From an uncultured Alistipes sp. (GTDB taxonomy: Bacteria > Bacteroidota > Bacteroidia > Bacteroidales > Rikenellaceae), in contig CALUNE010000003.1 in NCBI GenBank assembly GCA_944321945.1, positions 1 through 64,000 on the forward strand: 64,000 nt of DNA. The letters run 5' to 3'. Numbering within the stretch: position 1 is the first letter of the stretch; every line of letters starts with the position of its first letter. This document shows positions 1 to 12,224 of the stretch, piece after piece. The position numbers and the translations under genes are program-made. The notes under the pieces are model-generated. The model saw nothing but the letters and a program-made list of their open reading frames with translations. It was not told where the DNA came from and searched no databases.

Positions 1-47
1 TATTCCTGTCCGCAGGGGACTTTGGGACGCACGCGTCACCCGGTCTG

Positions 48-208
48 CCGTCCGGCCCCGTCAGCCACCGGCTCCACAAACCGTCCGGCTCCACAAACCG
101 TCCGGCCCCGTCAGCCACCGGCTCCACAAACCGCCCGGCCCCGTCAGCCACCGGCTCCACGAACCGCCCGGCCCCGTCAGCCACCGGCTCCACGAACCGC
201 CCGGCCCC
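48..208. repeat. 33-bp GC-rich tandem repeat
   Basis: Full 33-bp units lie at 48-80, 98-130, 131-163 and 164-196. A 17-bp shortened unit sits at 81-97 and a partial unit at 197-208. Units differ only at a few bases (ccgtccgg/ccgcccgg and cacaaa/cacgaa). There are no unique spacers, so it is not a CRISPR array. The unit length is a multiple of three, but the short frames through it have no start context or family resemblance. I read it as a non-coding intergenic minisatellite downstream of tig. Confidence 0.85.
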
Positions 209-219
209 ACACAAGAAAA

Positions 220-250
220 GGACTTTGCAAACATCGCGCCTGCAAAGTCC
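220..250 (-). terminator. intrinsic terminator of tig
   Basis: A perfect 10-bp inverted repeat (220-229 with 241-250) surrounds an 11-nt loop. Read on the minus strand it is followed by TTTTCTTGT. It sits 25 bases past the tig stop codon, as expected for a rho-independent terminator. Confidence 0.8.
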
Positions 251-275
251 AAAGATAATCAAAATTCCGCGAATC

Positions 276-1601
276 CTAAAGCTCCTTTGCCAATTTGGCG
301 AAATCCTCTGCGGAAACGGCCTTTTCCGTTACCTTGATCTTCGACTTGATGTCGTCGACGACCTTCGTTTCGTAGAGCTTCTCGTAGATCTTCTGACCCT
401 GATCCTTGTCCGCGAGAATCTTCTCGGCATAGCCGGCCAGCATGTCATCCGGAGCCGACGGCATGCCGTACTGTGCGAACTGGGCGGCAGCCAGCGCCTT
501 GGCCTCGGCCGTAGCCTCCTCCTTGGTGACGGCGAGGTTGTCGGCCTTGATGAAGTGCTTCTGGAGGTAGTTCCAGGTGAACATCTTCAGGAACTGGTCG
601 AAATCCTTCTCGATCTCCTCCATCGTGAACTTGCCCTCGTTGATCGTGTAGAGCCAGCGCTTGAGGAACGGAACCGGCATCTTCAGATCGGCCTTCTTCA
701 GAAGGTAGTCGCGCAGCTGCAGCGTGAAGAGGTAGTCGCTCTCACGACGCAGTTCGGCGGCGATCTGCTCGTCGATCAGCTTGTCGAAGCCGGCCTCGTC
801 CGTCACGTTGCCCTGCGGGAAGGCCATCTTGAAGAACTCCTCGTTGAGTTCGGGCTCGGCGAAGCGGCGGATCTTGGTGATCTCCATCTCGAACTCGGGG
901 TTGATGCCCTCGAGCTCATGCTCCTTGACCTGCAGGCAGGCGGCACGCTGGGCCGGGGTCTTGTAGAGTTCGTTGATGTTGACCTTCATCTTGTCGCCGA
1001 CCTTCTTGCCCAGGTAGGGCTTGCGCTCCTCGTCGGTCATCGAGATCAGACCCACGTAGGCATCAGCCACGTTCATGTCACCGTTGTCGAGCGTTACGGT
1101 CAGCGCCTCGTCCGAGGTCACCTCGTCGGCATCGACCAGACGGCCGTAGCGGCGCAGGTAGTTCGAACGGTAGTCGTCGTGCATCTTCTTGTCGACCTTG
1201 ATCGAGTGGTAGGTCAGCTTGTCCTTGTCCGAGAGTTCGAGGTTGATGGCGGGAGCCTCGCCGATCTCGAAGACGAATTCGAATTCGGTGTTGTTCTCGA
1301 AGTCGAAGGCACCCTGCTCCTCGGCGGGGATCACGTCGCCCAGGTAGTCGATGTTCTCCTTCTGGAGATACTCGAAGACGGAGTTCGAGGCCTTGCGGTA
1401 GGACTGCTCGGCCACGACGCCCTTGCCGTACATCTTGCGGATGATGTTCATCGGGACCATGCCGGGGCGGAATCCCGGGATGTTGGCCTTGCGACGGTAC
1501 TCGCGCAGGGCCTTTTCAACCTCCTGGCCGTAATCGGCCTCGCCGACGGTCACGCGGATCAGCGAATTATTCTCGCCGTGCTGTTCTCTTACGATGTTCA
1601 T
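276..1601 (-). CDS. tig: trigger factor, ribosome-associated chaperone
   Basis: This 441-residue protein matches the family length. It should bind the ribosome exit tunnel and shield nascent chains in the cytoplasm. The ribosome-docking signature GFRPGMVP is at residues 43-50, the same place as in characterised trigger factors. The middle region, where the FKBP-like PPIase domain lies, is diverged. The C-terminal half is long, helical and charged, as in the chaperone arms. The gene is monocistronic: it has its own TAnnTTTG promoter about 50 bases upstream and a strong terminator downstream. It is divergent from the cyclotransferase-metH run. Confidence 0.95.
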   Translation of the reverse strand: MNIVREQHGENNSLIRVTVGEADYGQEVEKALREYRRKANIPGFRPGMVPMNIIRKMYGKGVVAEQSYRKASNSVFEYLQKENIDYLGDVIPAEEQGAFDFENNTEFEFVFEIGEAPAINLELSDKDKLTYHSIKVDKKMHDDYRSNYLRRYGRLVDADEVTSDEALTVTLDNGDMNVADAYVGLISMTDEERKPYLGKKVGDKMKVNINELYKTPAQRAACLQVKEHELEGINPEFEMEITKIRRFAEPELNEEFFKMAFPQGNVTDEAGFDKLIDEQIAAELRRESDYLFTLQLRDYLLKKADLKMPVPFLKRWLYTINEGKFTMEEIEKDFDQFLKMFTWNYLQKHFIKADNLAVTKEEATAEAKALAAAQFAQYGMPSAPDDMLAGYAEKILADKDQGQKIYEKLYETKVVDDIKSKIKVTEKAVSAEDFAKLAKEL

Positions 1602-1653
1602 AATGAATGTATTATATCTGTTTTCTTACGTTTTTCCACTCGGAATCGGGAGG

Positions 1654-1661
1654 CAAAGATA
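1654..1661 (-). promoter_or_regulatory. tig promoter -7 element
   Basis: On the minus strand this reads TATCTTTG, an exact match to the Bacteroidota -7 consensus TAnnTTTG. A GTTGG at about 1681-1685 is a fair -33 TTTG-like element at the usual distance (about 20 nt). It lies 52 bases upstream of the tig start. Confidence 0.6.
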
Positions 1662-1734
1662 CGAAATTATTCGAATCCGCCCAACAGAAACTTTCATAAT
1701 ATAGAGGAAATTATGATATGTGGTTTGCTTTTCG

Positions 1735-1742
1735 TAACTTTG
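1735..1742 (+). promoter_or_regulatory. promoter -7 element for the cyclotransferase-metH run
   Basis: TAACTTTG matches TAnnTTTG exactly and lies 21 bases before the ATG at 1764. No clear TTTG is seen at the -33 distance. I saw no cobalamin-riboswitch B12-box sequence in the 1602-1763 leader, which is too short for one in any case. Confidence 0.5.
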
Positions 1743-1763
1743 TAGGCTATATTGCATCGAACA

Positions 1764-2591
1764 ATGAAACTCGCAACGATCCTTCTGCTGACGGCCGTGC
1801 TGCTGACGGCCTGCGGAAACTCCCCGGCCCGCACGCGCAATGCCGTGAGCCACAGCACGTCGACCGCCGCCCCGAGTGAACCGAAACGCTATACCTACCG
1901 CATCCGGGCCTCCTATCCCCACTCGACGAAGGCCTACACGCAGGGGCTGCTCTGGCACGACGGCCGCCTGTGGGAGGGAACGGGACAGAACGGCGAATCG
2001 GTCATCCAGACGCTCGATCCGGCCTCGGGCCGCAGCCATGTCCTGACCCGCCTGCCGCGCTCGGAGTTCGGCGAAGGGATCGCCATCGCCGGCGACGAAC
2101 TCTTCCAGCTCACCTGGCAGTCGAACACCGCACACGTCTACCGCCTCACGGAGAAGGGGCTCGAAAAGATCCGCGACCACCGCTATGCGGGCGAAGGCTG
2201 GGGGCTGACCTCCGATCCCGAGGGACGAAAGCTCTACATGACCGACGGTTCGGCCAACCTCTACACGATCGATCCGGCGACGTTCCGCCGCGAAGGCCGC
2301 GTGACCGTCACCTGGAAGGGCGAAGCGGTCCCCTATCTGAACGAACTGGAGTGGATCGACGGCCGCATCTGGGCCAATGTCTACACGACGGACCAGCTGG
2401 TCATCATCGACCCGGCCTCGGGACGCGTCGAAGGGGTGGTCGACCTCACGGGGCTGCTCCCCGACACGGAGCGCACGCCGACGACCGACGTGCTGAACGG
2501 CATTGCGTGGGATCCGGACACGAAACGCCTCTTCGTCACGGGCAAAAACTGGAGCAAACTCTTTGAAATTGAGATCATCGAACTGAAATAG
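1764..2591 (+). CDS. glutaminyl-peptide cyclotransferase, lipoprotein
   Basis: This 275-residue protein belongs to the Glu_cyclase_2 beta-propeller family (PF05096), which converts N-terminal glutamine to pyroglutamate. I chose ATG 1764 over an upstream TTG (1752) because it starts directly at a lipoprotein signal: MKLATILLLTAVLLTAC, lipid Cys17. The mature part has the family's blades: 'HSTKAYTQGLLW', 'GWGLTSDPEG', 'LNELEWIDGRIWANVYTTDQ' and the terminal 'LNGIAWDPDTKRLFVTGK'. It should be periplasmic, anchored to a membrane, and act on exported proteins. Only 13 bases separate it from metH, so the two are probably cotranscribed even though their functions are unrelated. Confidence 0.88.
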   Translation: MKLATILLLTAVLLTACGNSPARTRNAVSHSTSTAAPSEPKRYTYRIRASYPHSTKAYTQGLLWHDGRLWEGTGQNGESVIQTLDPASGRSHVLTRLPRSEFGEGIAIAGDELFQLTWQSNTAHVYRLTEKGLEKIRDHRYAGEGWGLTSDPEGRKLYMTDGSANLYTIDPATFRREGRVTVTWKGEAVPYLNELEWIDGRIWANVYTTDQLVIIDPASGRVEGVVDLTGLLPDTERTPTTDVLNGIAWDPDTKRLFVTGKNWSKLFEIEIIELK

Positions 2592-2604
2592 CGATCACCG
2601 ACAC

Positions 2605-6237
<3,633 letters not shown>

Positions 6238-6240
6238 TCC

Positions 6241-7197
6241 ATGAACGTCGTCGACATCATCCGCGAAGCCGTCGCCTCACAGCGCACCCGCTTCGCCTTC
6301 GAACTCCTCCCGCCGCTCAAGGGCGACGGCAGTCAGAAGATCTTCGCCGCCATCGAGCCGCTGATGCCCTACCGCCCGGCTTACATCAACATCACGTTCC
6401 ACCGCGAGGCAATCAAGGAGACCGTGCGCGAGGACGGCAGCATCGAGTGGCATGTCGTGCGGCGGCGCCCAGGCACGGTCGGCATCTCGGCCGCCATCCA
6501 ACAGCGATACGGCGTCGAGGTGGTGCCCCACCTGATCTGCGGCGGACTGTCGAAATACGACATCGAGGATACGCTCATCGACATGGACTTCCTTGGACTG
6601 CACAACGTGCTGGCCCTGCGCGGCGACAAGTCGCAGAACGAACGCCGCTTCATGCCCCACCCCCAGGGTCATGCCCACGCCATCGACCTCGTGCGGCAGA
6701 TCGACGGCATGAACCACGGCCGGTTCATCGACGGAGAAGTCGAGGAGTGCCACCATTCGAAATTCTCGATCGGCGTGGCCGGATACCCCGAAGTCCACTT
6801 CGAGGCCCGCGACATCACCGCGGACATCGCCCACCTGAAGGCCAAGATCGATGCCGGCGCCGAATATGTCGTCACGCAGCTCTTCTTCGACAACCGCAAG
6901 TACTTCGATTTCGTGCGCCGCTGCCGCGAAGCGGGGATCACCGTGCCGATCATCCCCGGACTGAAGCCCCTCTCGACACCGCGCCATCTGGAAGTGCTGC
7001 CCGAGACGTTCCACGTCTCGATCCCCGACGAGCTGGCCCGCGAGGTGAAGGCCCATCCCGACCAGGCCCGCGAAATCGGCACCGAATGGGCCATCGCCCA
7101 GAGCCGCGAACTGATGGCCGCCGGCGTCCCCGTGCTGCACTACTACACGATGAGCCGCACGACCAACATCCAGAAGATCGTCTCGGCGCTCTTCTGA
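6241..7197 (+). CDS. metF: methylenetetrahydrofolate reductase
   Basis: This 318-residue TIM-barrel flavoenzyme reduces 5,10-methylene-THF to the 5-methyl-THF used by MetH. Family landmarks include an N-terminal 'FAFELLPPLKGDG', 'LALRGDK' in the folate/FAD region, 'IGVAGYPEVH', 'AGAEYVVTQLFFDN' and 'PIIPGLKPL'. It is the usual bacterial catalytic-domain length, without the eukaryotic regulatory extension. The start is three bases after the metH stop, so it is certainly in that operon. About 160 bases without an obvious terminator separate it from the amidohydrolase. Confidence 0.95.
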   Translation: MNVVDIIREAVASQRTRFAFELLPPLKGDGSQKIFAAIEPLMPYRPAYINITFHREAIKETVREDGSIEWHVVRRRPGTVGISAAIQQRYGVEVVPHLICGGLSKYDIEDTLIDMDFLGLHNVLALRGDKSQNERRFMPHPQGHAHAIDLVRQIDGMNHGRFIDGEVEECHHSKFSIGVAGYPEVHFEARDITADIAHLKAKIDAGAEYVVTQLFFDNRKYFDFVRRCREAGITVPIIPGLKPLSTPRHLEVLPETFHVSIPDELAREVKAHPDQAREIGTEWAIAQSRELMAAGVPVLHYYTMSRTTNIQKIVSALF

Positions 7198-7357
7198 CCG
7201 GGATGGGAGGGGCCGTGAAAAAGACACGGGAGCGAGAGATGCAAAAAAGAGAATACAGAACAGCCCGTCCCCGATCCCCGAAAAGAAAATGACGGAGCGC
7301 TGCCGGACCTCAACCCACGTCCGACGGCCTCCGATGAGATATTTTCAAGGTTACACA

Positions 7358-8485
7358 ATGGAAAGCAACAAAGAGATAACCCCCGTCGAGTTCCGACGCC
7401 ATCTGCACGCCCATCCCGAGCTTTCGTTCCAGGAGCACGAAACGGCCCGCTACATCGAAGAACGGCTCGATGCGCTGGGAATCGAACACCGCCGGATCGC
7501 CCGGACCGGCGTGCTGGCCACGATCCGCGGGACGAAAGGACCGGACAACAACCGGGCCCTCGTGCTGCGCGCCGACATCGACGCCCTGCCCATCACCGAA
7601 CAGAACGACTGCCCGTGGCACTCGCAGCACGACGGCGTGATGCACGCCTGCGGCCACGACATGCATGCCGCCATCCTCTACGGCGTGCTGCAGCGCATGG
7701 CCGCCCGGCCCGACTTCCGCGGCACCCTCTTCGGACTGTTCCAGCCCGGCGAGGAGTGCAATCCCGGTGGCGCCTCGCTCGTACTGGCCGAAAAACCCTT
7801 CGAGGGGTATGACGTGCTGGCCGTGGTGGGCGAACACGTCGATGCGCAGCTCGAGGTGGGATACCTCGGATTCCGCGCCGGAAAGTACATGGCCTCGAGC
7901 GACGAACTCCGGCTGCATATCCACGGTACGGGCGGTCACGGCGCCATGCGCCAGCTGCTGCGGGATCCCGTGGCCGCCGGCGCCGAACTGCTCTCGCGCC
8001 TGGTGGCCCTCAACGGCGAGGAGTGCGTGCTGTCGATCGGCCGCGTCGAAGCCCTCGGCGCCACGAACATCGTCCCCGACGACGTCTACATGGAGGGCAC
8101 GCTGCGTACCTTCGACGAACGCCAGCGCAAGATCTTCCACCAGCGAATCGCCAACATCGCCGCCGAAATCGACTCGCGCTACGGCGTCAAGAGCCGCGTG
8201 GAGATCAGCCACGGATACCCGTGCGTGGTCAACGACGAACTGCTGGTCAAACTCGCCGTAACGCTCGCCCGACGCGAGAATATCCACATCGAAATGCTCC
8301 CGCTGCGGACCACGGCCGAAGACTTCGGATTCTACTGCAAGGAGTACCCCTCGCTTTTCTACCGCCTGGGCGTCGGCGCCCAGGCCGGCCGCTCGCACAC
8401 CGCCACCTTCCTGCCCGACGAACGGGCCATCGACACCGGCGTCGACTTCATGCACAAGCTGGCGCTCCAGATCCTCGAAAAATAA
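7358..8485 (+). CDS. M20-family amidohydrolase (N-acyl-amino-acid hydrolase-like)
   Basis: This 375-residue cytoplasmic metallohydrolase is of the M20 amidohydrolase type (hippurate / IAA-amino-acid hydrolase / aminoacylase group). The metal-site motif 'MHACGHDMHA' gives C98, H100 and D101. 'PGEECNPGG' provides the E132/E133 pair and 'GEH' gives H160. The dimerisation-domain motif 'GTGGHGAMRQ' follows at about 190. ATG 7358 is chosen because upstream codons give a poor, basic, non-conserved extension. The substrate cannot be told from sequence; removal of acyl groups from amino acids is most likely. rnr begins 10 bases downstream, suggesting cotranscription. Confidence 0.88.
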   Translation: MESNKEITPVEFRRHLHAHPELSFQEHETARYIEERLDALGIEHRRIARTGVLATIRGTKGPDNNRALVLRADIDALPITEQNDCPWHSQHDGVMHACGHDMHAAILYGVLQRMAARPDFRGTLFGLFQPGEECNPGGASLVLAEKPFEGYDVLAVVGEHVDAQLEVGYLGFRAGKYMASSDELRLHIHGTGGHGAMRQLLRDPVAAGAELLSRLVALNGEECVLSIGRVEALGATNIVPDDVYMEGTLRTFDERQRKIFHQRIANIAAEIDSRYGVKSRVEISHGYPCVVNDELLVKLAVTLARRENIHIEMLPLRTTAEDFGFYCKEYPSLFYRLGVGAQAGRSHTATFLPDERAIDTGVDFMHKLALQILEK

Positions 8486-8495
8486 GACACACGAT

Positions 8496-10745
8496 ATGAA
8501 CAAGAGACAACAAAAGGCCCCGAAAGGCGCCAGACGATCCAGTCGCGAGGAGATCATTCTCCACATGTTCCGCGACTTCCCCAACACCCAGTTCACGCTC
8601 AAATACCTCGCCTCGATCTCGGGAGGCGCCTCGAAGGAGGGCCGGCGCGAAACGTTCGAAATCCTCGGGAGGCTCTTCGACGAAGGAATCGTCGAGGAGT
8701 GCTCGCGCGAAAAGTACCGCCTCTCGCAGCAGCACCGGCCCCACTACGAAGGTGTGGCCAGCATGACCCAGTCGGGATCGGTCTACGTCGAGGTCGAGGG
8801 GCTCGACGAGGACATCTTCGTCAACCCCCGCAACACGGCCAATGCCCTGGACGGCGACCGCGTCGAGGTGGCCGTCATCCACCGCGGCCGCGACGACCGC
8901 TTCGAGGGCGAGATCACCCGCATCATCGAACGCTCGCGCAAACCCTATGTCGGCGTGGCCGAGGTGGGCGCCCACCAGATCTTCGTCAAGGCCGATTCGC
9001 GCCGCATGCCGATGGACATCTACCTCTCAAAACGCGACTGCCCGGAGGTGCACGACGGCGAAAAGGTCGTCGTGCGCATCGTCGACTGGCAACCCGGCAG
9101 CAAGAGCCCCGTCGGCGAACTGGTCGAGCGGCTCGGCATCGCCGGCAACAACGACACCGAAATGCACGCCATCCTGGCCGAATACGAACTCCCGTACCGC
9201 TTCGAACCCGAGATCGAAGAGGCCGCCAAGGCCATCGACGGCCGCGTCACGGCCCACGAAATCGCCCGGCGGCGCGACTTCCGCAAGGTGGTGACCTTCA
9301 CGGTCGACCCGGCCGACGCCAAGGACTTCGACGACGCCCTCTCGGTCCGCAAGGTGCGCGACGGCGTCTGGGAGATCGGCGTCCACATCGCCGACGTCAC
9401 CCACTACGTCAAGCCCCACTCGGTGATCGATGACGAAGCCGTCGAACGCGGCACGTCGGTCTATCTGGTGGACCGCACCGTGCCGATGCTCCCCGAACGC
9501 CTCTCGAACGAACTCTGCTCGCTGCGCCCCAACGAGACAAGCCTCTGCTTCTCGGCCGTCTTCACGATGAACGAGGATCTCGAGATCCTCGACGAGTGGT
9601 TCGGCCGCACGGTCATCCACTCCGACCGTCGCTTCACCTACGCCGAGGCCCAGGAGGTGATCGAGACCGGCCGCGGCGACTTCGCCGAGGAGATCCTCAC
9701 GCTCAACCGCCTGGCCCAGGCCCTGCGCACACGCCGCTTCAAGAACGGCGCCATCTCGTTCGAACGTCAGGAGGTGAAATTCAAACTCGACGAAGACGGC
9801 AAACCGCTGGGCGTCTACTTCAAGGAGCAGAAGGAGTCGAACCAGATGATCGAGGAGTTCATGCTGCTGGCCAACCGCCGCGTGGCGGAGTTCTGCGCCC
9901 ACCGCCGCAACGAAAAGGGTCGGGCCGTGCCCCGCACGATGGTCTTCCGCGTACACGACGCCCCGAGCGAGGAGAAACTCGACCGCTTCCGGCAATTCAT
10001 CCTCCGCTTCGGCCACGTCTTCAAGGCCTCGAAGGGCCGCGCCGTGGCCAAGGAGATGAACAAGCTGCTCAAGCAGGTCAAGGGCTCGACCGAAGAGAAT
10101 GCCGTCACGACGATGGCCGTGCGTTCGATGGCCAAGGCCTACTACTCGACCGACAACATCGGCCACTACGGTCTGGCATTCCCCTACTACACGCACTTCA
10201 CCTCGCCCATCCGCCGCTATCCCGACATGATGGTCCACCGGCTGCTGGCCCACTACCTGGAGGGCGGCAAGTCGGTCGAGAAGGAGCCCGTCGAGGAGCT
10301 GTGCGTCCGGGCCTCGGACCGCGAAATCGTCGCCGCCGAGGCCGAACGCGCCTCGATCAAGTACAAGATGGTCGAGTTCATGAAGGAGCACATCGGCGAG
10401 GAGTTCGACGGCCACATCTCGGGTCTCACCGAATGGGGCGTCTATGTCGAGCTCGACGACACGCACATCGAGGGCATGTCGTTCCTGCGCGACATCCAGG
10501 GCGACTTCTTCCTCTTCGACGAACAGCAGTACGAGATCGTCGGCCGCTCGACCGGCATCCGGCTCACACTCGGCAGCCCGGCCCGCGTGCGCGTCAAACG
10601 CGCCGATCTGCAGAAGCGCCAGCTCGATTTCGAACTGTTGCTGCCGGGTCTCCCGACACGCCGGCCGAACGCCTCCGACGACCGCGGAAAGGGGCGCGGA
10701 AAACGCTCCGAACCGGGGCGCTCCTCCCGCCGCAAGAACCGATGA
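8496..10745 (+). CDS. rnr: ribonuclease R
   Basis: This 749-residue processive 3'-5' exoribonuclease degrades structured RNA. It has an N-terminal winged-helix region ('NTQFTLKYLASISGGASKEG'), then OB/cold-shock domains with 'GDRVEVAVI'. The RNB catalytic domain (about 265-590) carries the acidic metal cluster 'DPADAKDFDDALSV' near residue 270 and 'YTHFTSPIRRYPDMMVHRLL'. An S1 domain (about 635-715, 'GHISGLTEWGVYVELDDTHIEG') and a basic lysine/arginine-rich tail follow. All hallmarks are intact. It is the last gene of the run, ended by a strong terminator at 10774-10810. Confidence 0.96.
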   Translation: MNKRQQKAPKGARRSSREEIILHMFRDFPNTQFTLKYLASISGGASKEGRRETFEILGRLFDEGIVEECSREKYRLSQQHRPHYEGVASMTQSGSVYVEVEGLDEDIFVNPRNTANALDGDRVEVAVIHRGRDDRFEGEITRIIERSRKPYVGVAEVGAHQIFVKADSRRMPMDIYLSKRDCPEVHDGEKVVVRIVDWQPGSKSPVGELVERLGIAGNNDTEMHAILAEYELPYRFEPEIEEAAKAIDGRVTAHEIARRRDFRKVVTFTVDPADAKDFDDALSVRKVRDGVWEIGVHIADVTHYVKPHSVIDDEAVERGTSVYLVDRTVPMLPERLSNELCSLRPNETSLCFSAVFTMNEDLEILDEWFGRTVIHSDRRFTYAEAQEVIETGRGDFAEEILTLNRLAQALRTRRFKNGAISFERQEVKFKLDEDGKPLGVYFKEQKESNQMIEEFMLLANRRVAEFCAHRRNEKGRAVPRTMVFRVHDAPSEEKLDRFRQFILRFGHVFKASKGRAVAKEMNKLLKQVKGSTEENAVTTMAVRSMAKAYYSTDNIGHYGLAFPYYTHFTSPIRRYPDMMVHRLLAHYLEGGKSVEKEPVEELCVRASDREIVAAEAERASIKYKMVEFMKEHIGEEFDGHISGLTEWGVYVELDDTHIEGMSFLRDIQGDFFLFDEQQYEIVGRSTGIRLTLGSPARVRVKRADLQKRQLDFELLLPGLPTRRPNASDDRGKGRGKRSEPGRSSRRKNR

Positions 10746-10773
10746 AACTCGATCCGCGCACGATGCATCCAAA

Positions 10774-10810
10774 GGAACCTTCCTCCACCCGGGGAAGGTT
10801 CCATTTTTTT
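10774..10810 (+). terminator. intrinsic terminator after rnr
   Basis: A perfect 10-bp stem (10774-10783 with 10793-10802), a 9-nt loop and then ATTTTTTT. It separates the housekeeping run from the glycan locus. Confidence 0.92.
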
Positions 10811-10846
10811 GATTTCCGGCCCCAAATACGCTCCAGCGGGCATTTC

Positions 10847-10877
10847 GACCGGATCGTATCGTTTTCTGACCGGATCG
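10847..10877 (+). promoter_or_regulatory. 10-bp direct repeat, candidate HTCS operator
   Basis: GACCGGATCG occurs at 10847-10856 and again, identical, at 10868-10877. The period is exactly 21 bp, two helical turns. Relative to a start site expected near 10917, the copies are centred around -65 and -44. AraC-type DNA-binding domains commonly bind direct half-sites spaced about 21 bp, and an AraC-tailed HTCS is encoded in this locus at 25818. The link to that protein is inferred. Confidence 0.6.
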
Positions 10878-10903
10878 GAATGTTCTCTACAGCCTCGAGA
10901 GCG

Positions 10904-10911
10904 TAACTTTG
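10904..10911 (+). promoter_or_regulatory. promoter -7 element of the GH88/SusCD operon
   Basis: TAACTTTG matches the TAnnTTTG consensus. It lies 66 bases upstream of the GH88 start and after the rnr terminator. No good TTTG is present at -33, as expected for an activator-dependent promoter. Confidence 0.6.
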
Positions 10912-10976
10912 GAATAGCAAAAACGGAGGCCTGAACCCCCTCTGTCAACCACGGCAACAACCAACCCAAACTACCC

Positions 10977-12176
10977 ATGAAAACGAGATCCTACTACGCG
11001 GTATTTCTGTCGATCGTTCTGGCGGCAGGATGCTCCCATCAGGAAACCATGCCTGAACTGACCGACCGGGTCTTCAACATCGCCTCATCCCAATACAAAC
11101 TGATGGATGAACGGCTGGCTCCGGATTCGCTTCCCAGGACGTTCCTTGCCGACGGAAAGATCGTCAATTCGAACATCCGCTGGTGGTGCAGCGGTTTCTA
11201 TCCCGGCTCGCTCTGGTACATCTATGAATATACGGGCGACGAAACCGTCAAACAACTCGCCGAGAAAAATACCCTCAAACTCGCTCCCCTTCAATATAAA
11301 GGTACGGACCACGACCTGGGGTTCCAGATGAACTGCAGTTTCGGAAACGCCTATCGCCTGACCGGCGACGCAAAATATCTCGAACCGCTGGAACGTTCGG
11401 CCCGGATTCTCGCCAGCCGCTTCTCGCCCGTCACGGGCGTTATCCGCAGTTGGGATTTCGTGCGCGAAGGACGCGACTGGAAGTATCCGGTCATCATCGA
11501 CAACATGATGAACCTCGAACTGCTCAACTACGCCGGCGAACTCTTCGGCAACGACTCGCTGAAGGAGGTGGCCATCAAACATGCCAACACGACCATGTGC
11601 AACCACTTCCGCCCCGATTTCACGTGCTATCATCTGGTCGACTATGATCCCGTAGACGGACACGTCCGCAGCAAGGAGACCGTCCAGGGCTTCAGCGACG
11701 ATTCGGCCTGGGCCCGCGGCCAGGCCTGGGCGCTGTACGGCTACACGATGATGTTCCGCTACAGCGGTCTGGAATGCTACCTCAACCAGGCCGAGAATGT
11801 CGCCGAAATGCTCATGAACCGTCTGCCCGAAGACGGCATTCCCTACTGGGATTTCGACTCCGACCGCATCCCCGACGATCTGAAGGATGCTTCGGCCGCC
11901 GCCATCATGGCCTCGGCCTTCGTCGACCTGAGTTCGCTGACCAACAAGCCCGAAAACCGCGACAAATACCTCGCCGTGGCCGAAAAGCAACTCCGGACCC
12001 TGGCCTCGGACGAATACCTGGCCGCCGTCGGCAAAAACGGAGACTTCCTCCTGAAACACAGCGTCGGATCGCGCCCCGACAACTCGGAAATCGACGTCCC
12101 GCTCACCTATGCCGACTACTATTTCCTCGAAGCCTTAATCAAATTCAAAAAAACATGCATCATTCTACCCGATTAA
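10977..12176 (+). CDS. GH88 unsaturated glucuronyl hydrolase, lipoprotein
   Basis: This 399-residue GH88 enzyme should remove the 4,5-unsaturated uronic acid left at the non-reducing end of oligosaccharides by polysaccharide lyases. The (alpha/alpha)6-barrel landmarks are present: 'DHDLGFQ' with D113 and 'IIDNMMNLELL' with D175. These two aspartates are spaced like the catalytic pair of characterised unsaturated glucuronyl hydrolases. 'SAWARGQAWALYGYTMM' and 'PYWDFDSD' also fit. Signal peptide and lipobox end at Cys19, so it is a membrane-anchored periplasmic lipoprotein. It is first in the operon, ahead of SusC/SusD, and partners the two lyases at 20020 and 21957. Confidence 0.92.
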   Translation: MKTRSYYAVFLSIVLAAGCSHQETMPELTDRVFNIASSQYKLMDERLAPDSLPRTFLADGKIVNSNIRWWCSGFYPGSLWYIYEYTGDETVKQLAEKNTLKLAPLQYKGTDHDLGFQMNCSFGNAYRLTGDAKYLEPLERSARILASRFSPVTGVIRSWDFVREGRDWKYPVIIDNMMNLELLNYAGELFGNDSLKEVAIKHANTTMCNHFRPDFTCYHLVDYDPVDGHVRSKETVQGFSDDSAWARGQAWALYGYTMMFRYSGLECYLNQAENVAEMLMNRLPEDGIPYWDFDSDRIPDDLKDASAAAIMASAFVDLSSLTNKPENRDKYLAVAEKQLRTLASDEYLAAVGKNGDFLLKHSVGSRPDNSEIDVPLTYADYYFLEALIKFKKTCIILPD

Positions 12177-12224
12177 CACCCTGAAACTTTCAAATCAACC
12201 TTAACCAATCTAAAACTTCACACT

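Noticed and set aside
48-208. CRISPR array
   Set aside because: Repeats are contiguous without spacers and there are no cas genes.
1602-2604. Cobalamin riboswitch before metH
   Set aside because: The gap before metH is 13 bases, and the 162-base leader of the preceding gene holds two divergent promoters with no B12-box-like sequence seen.
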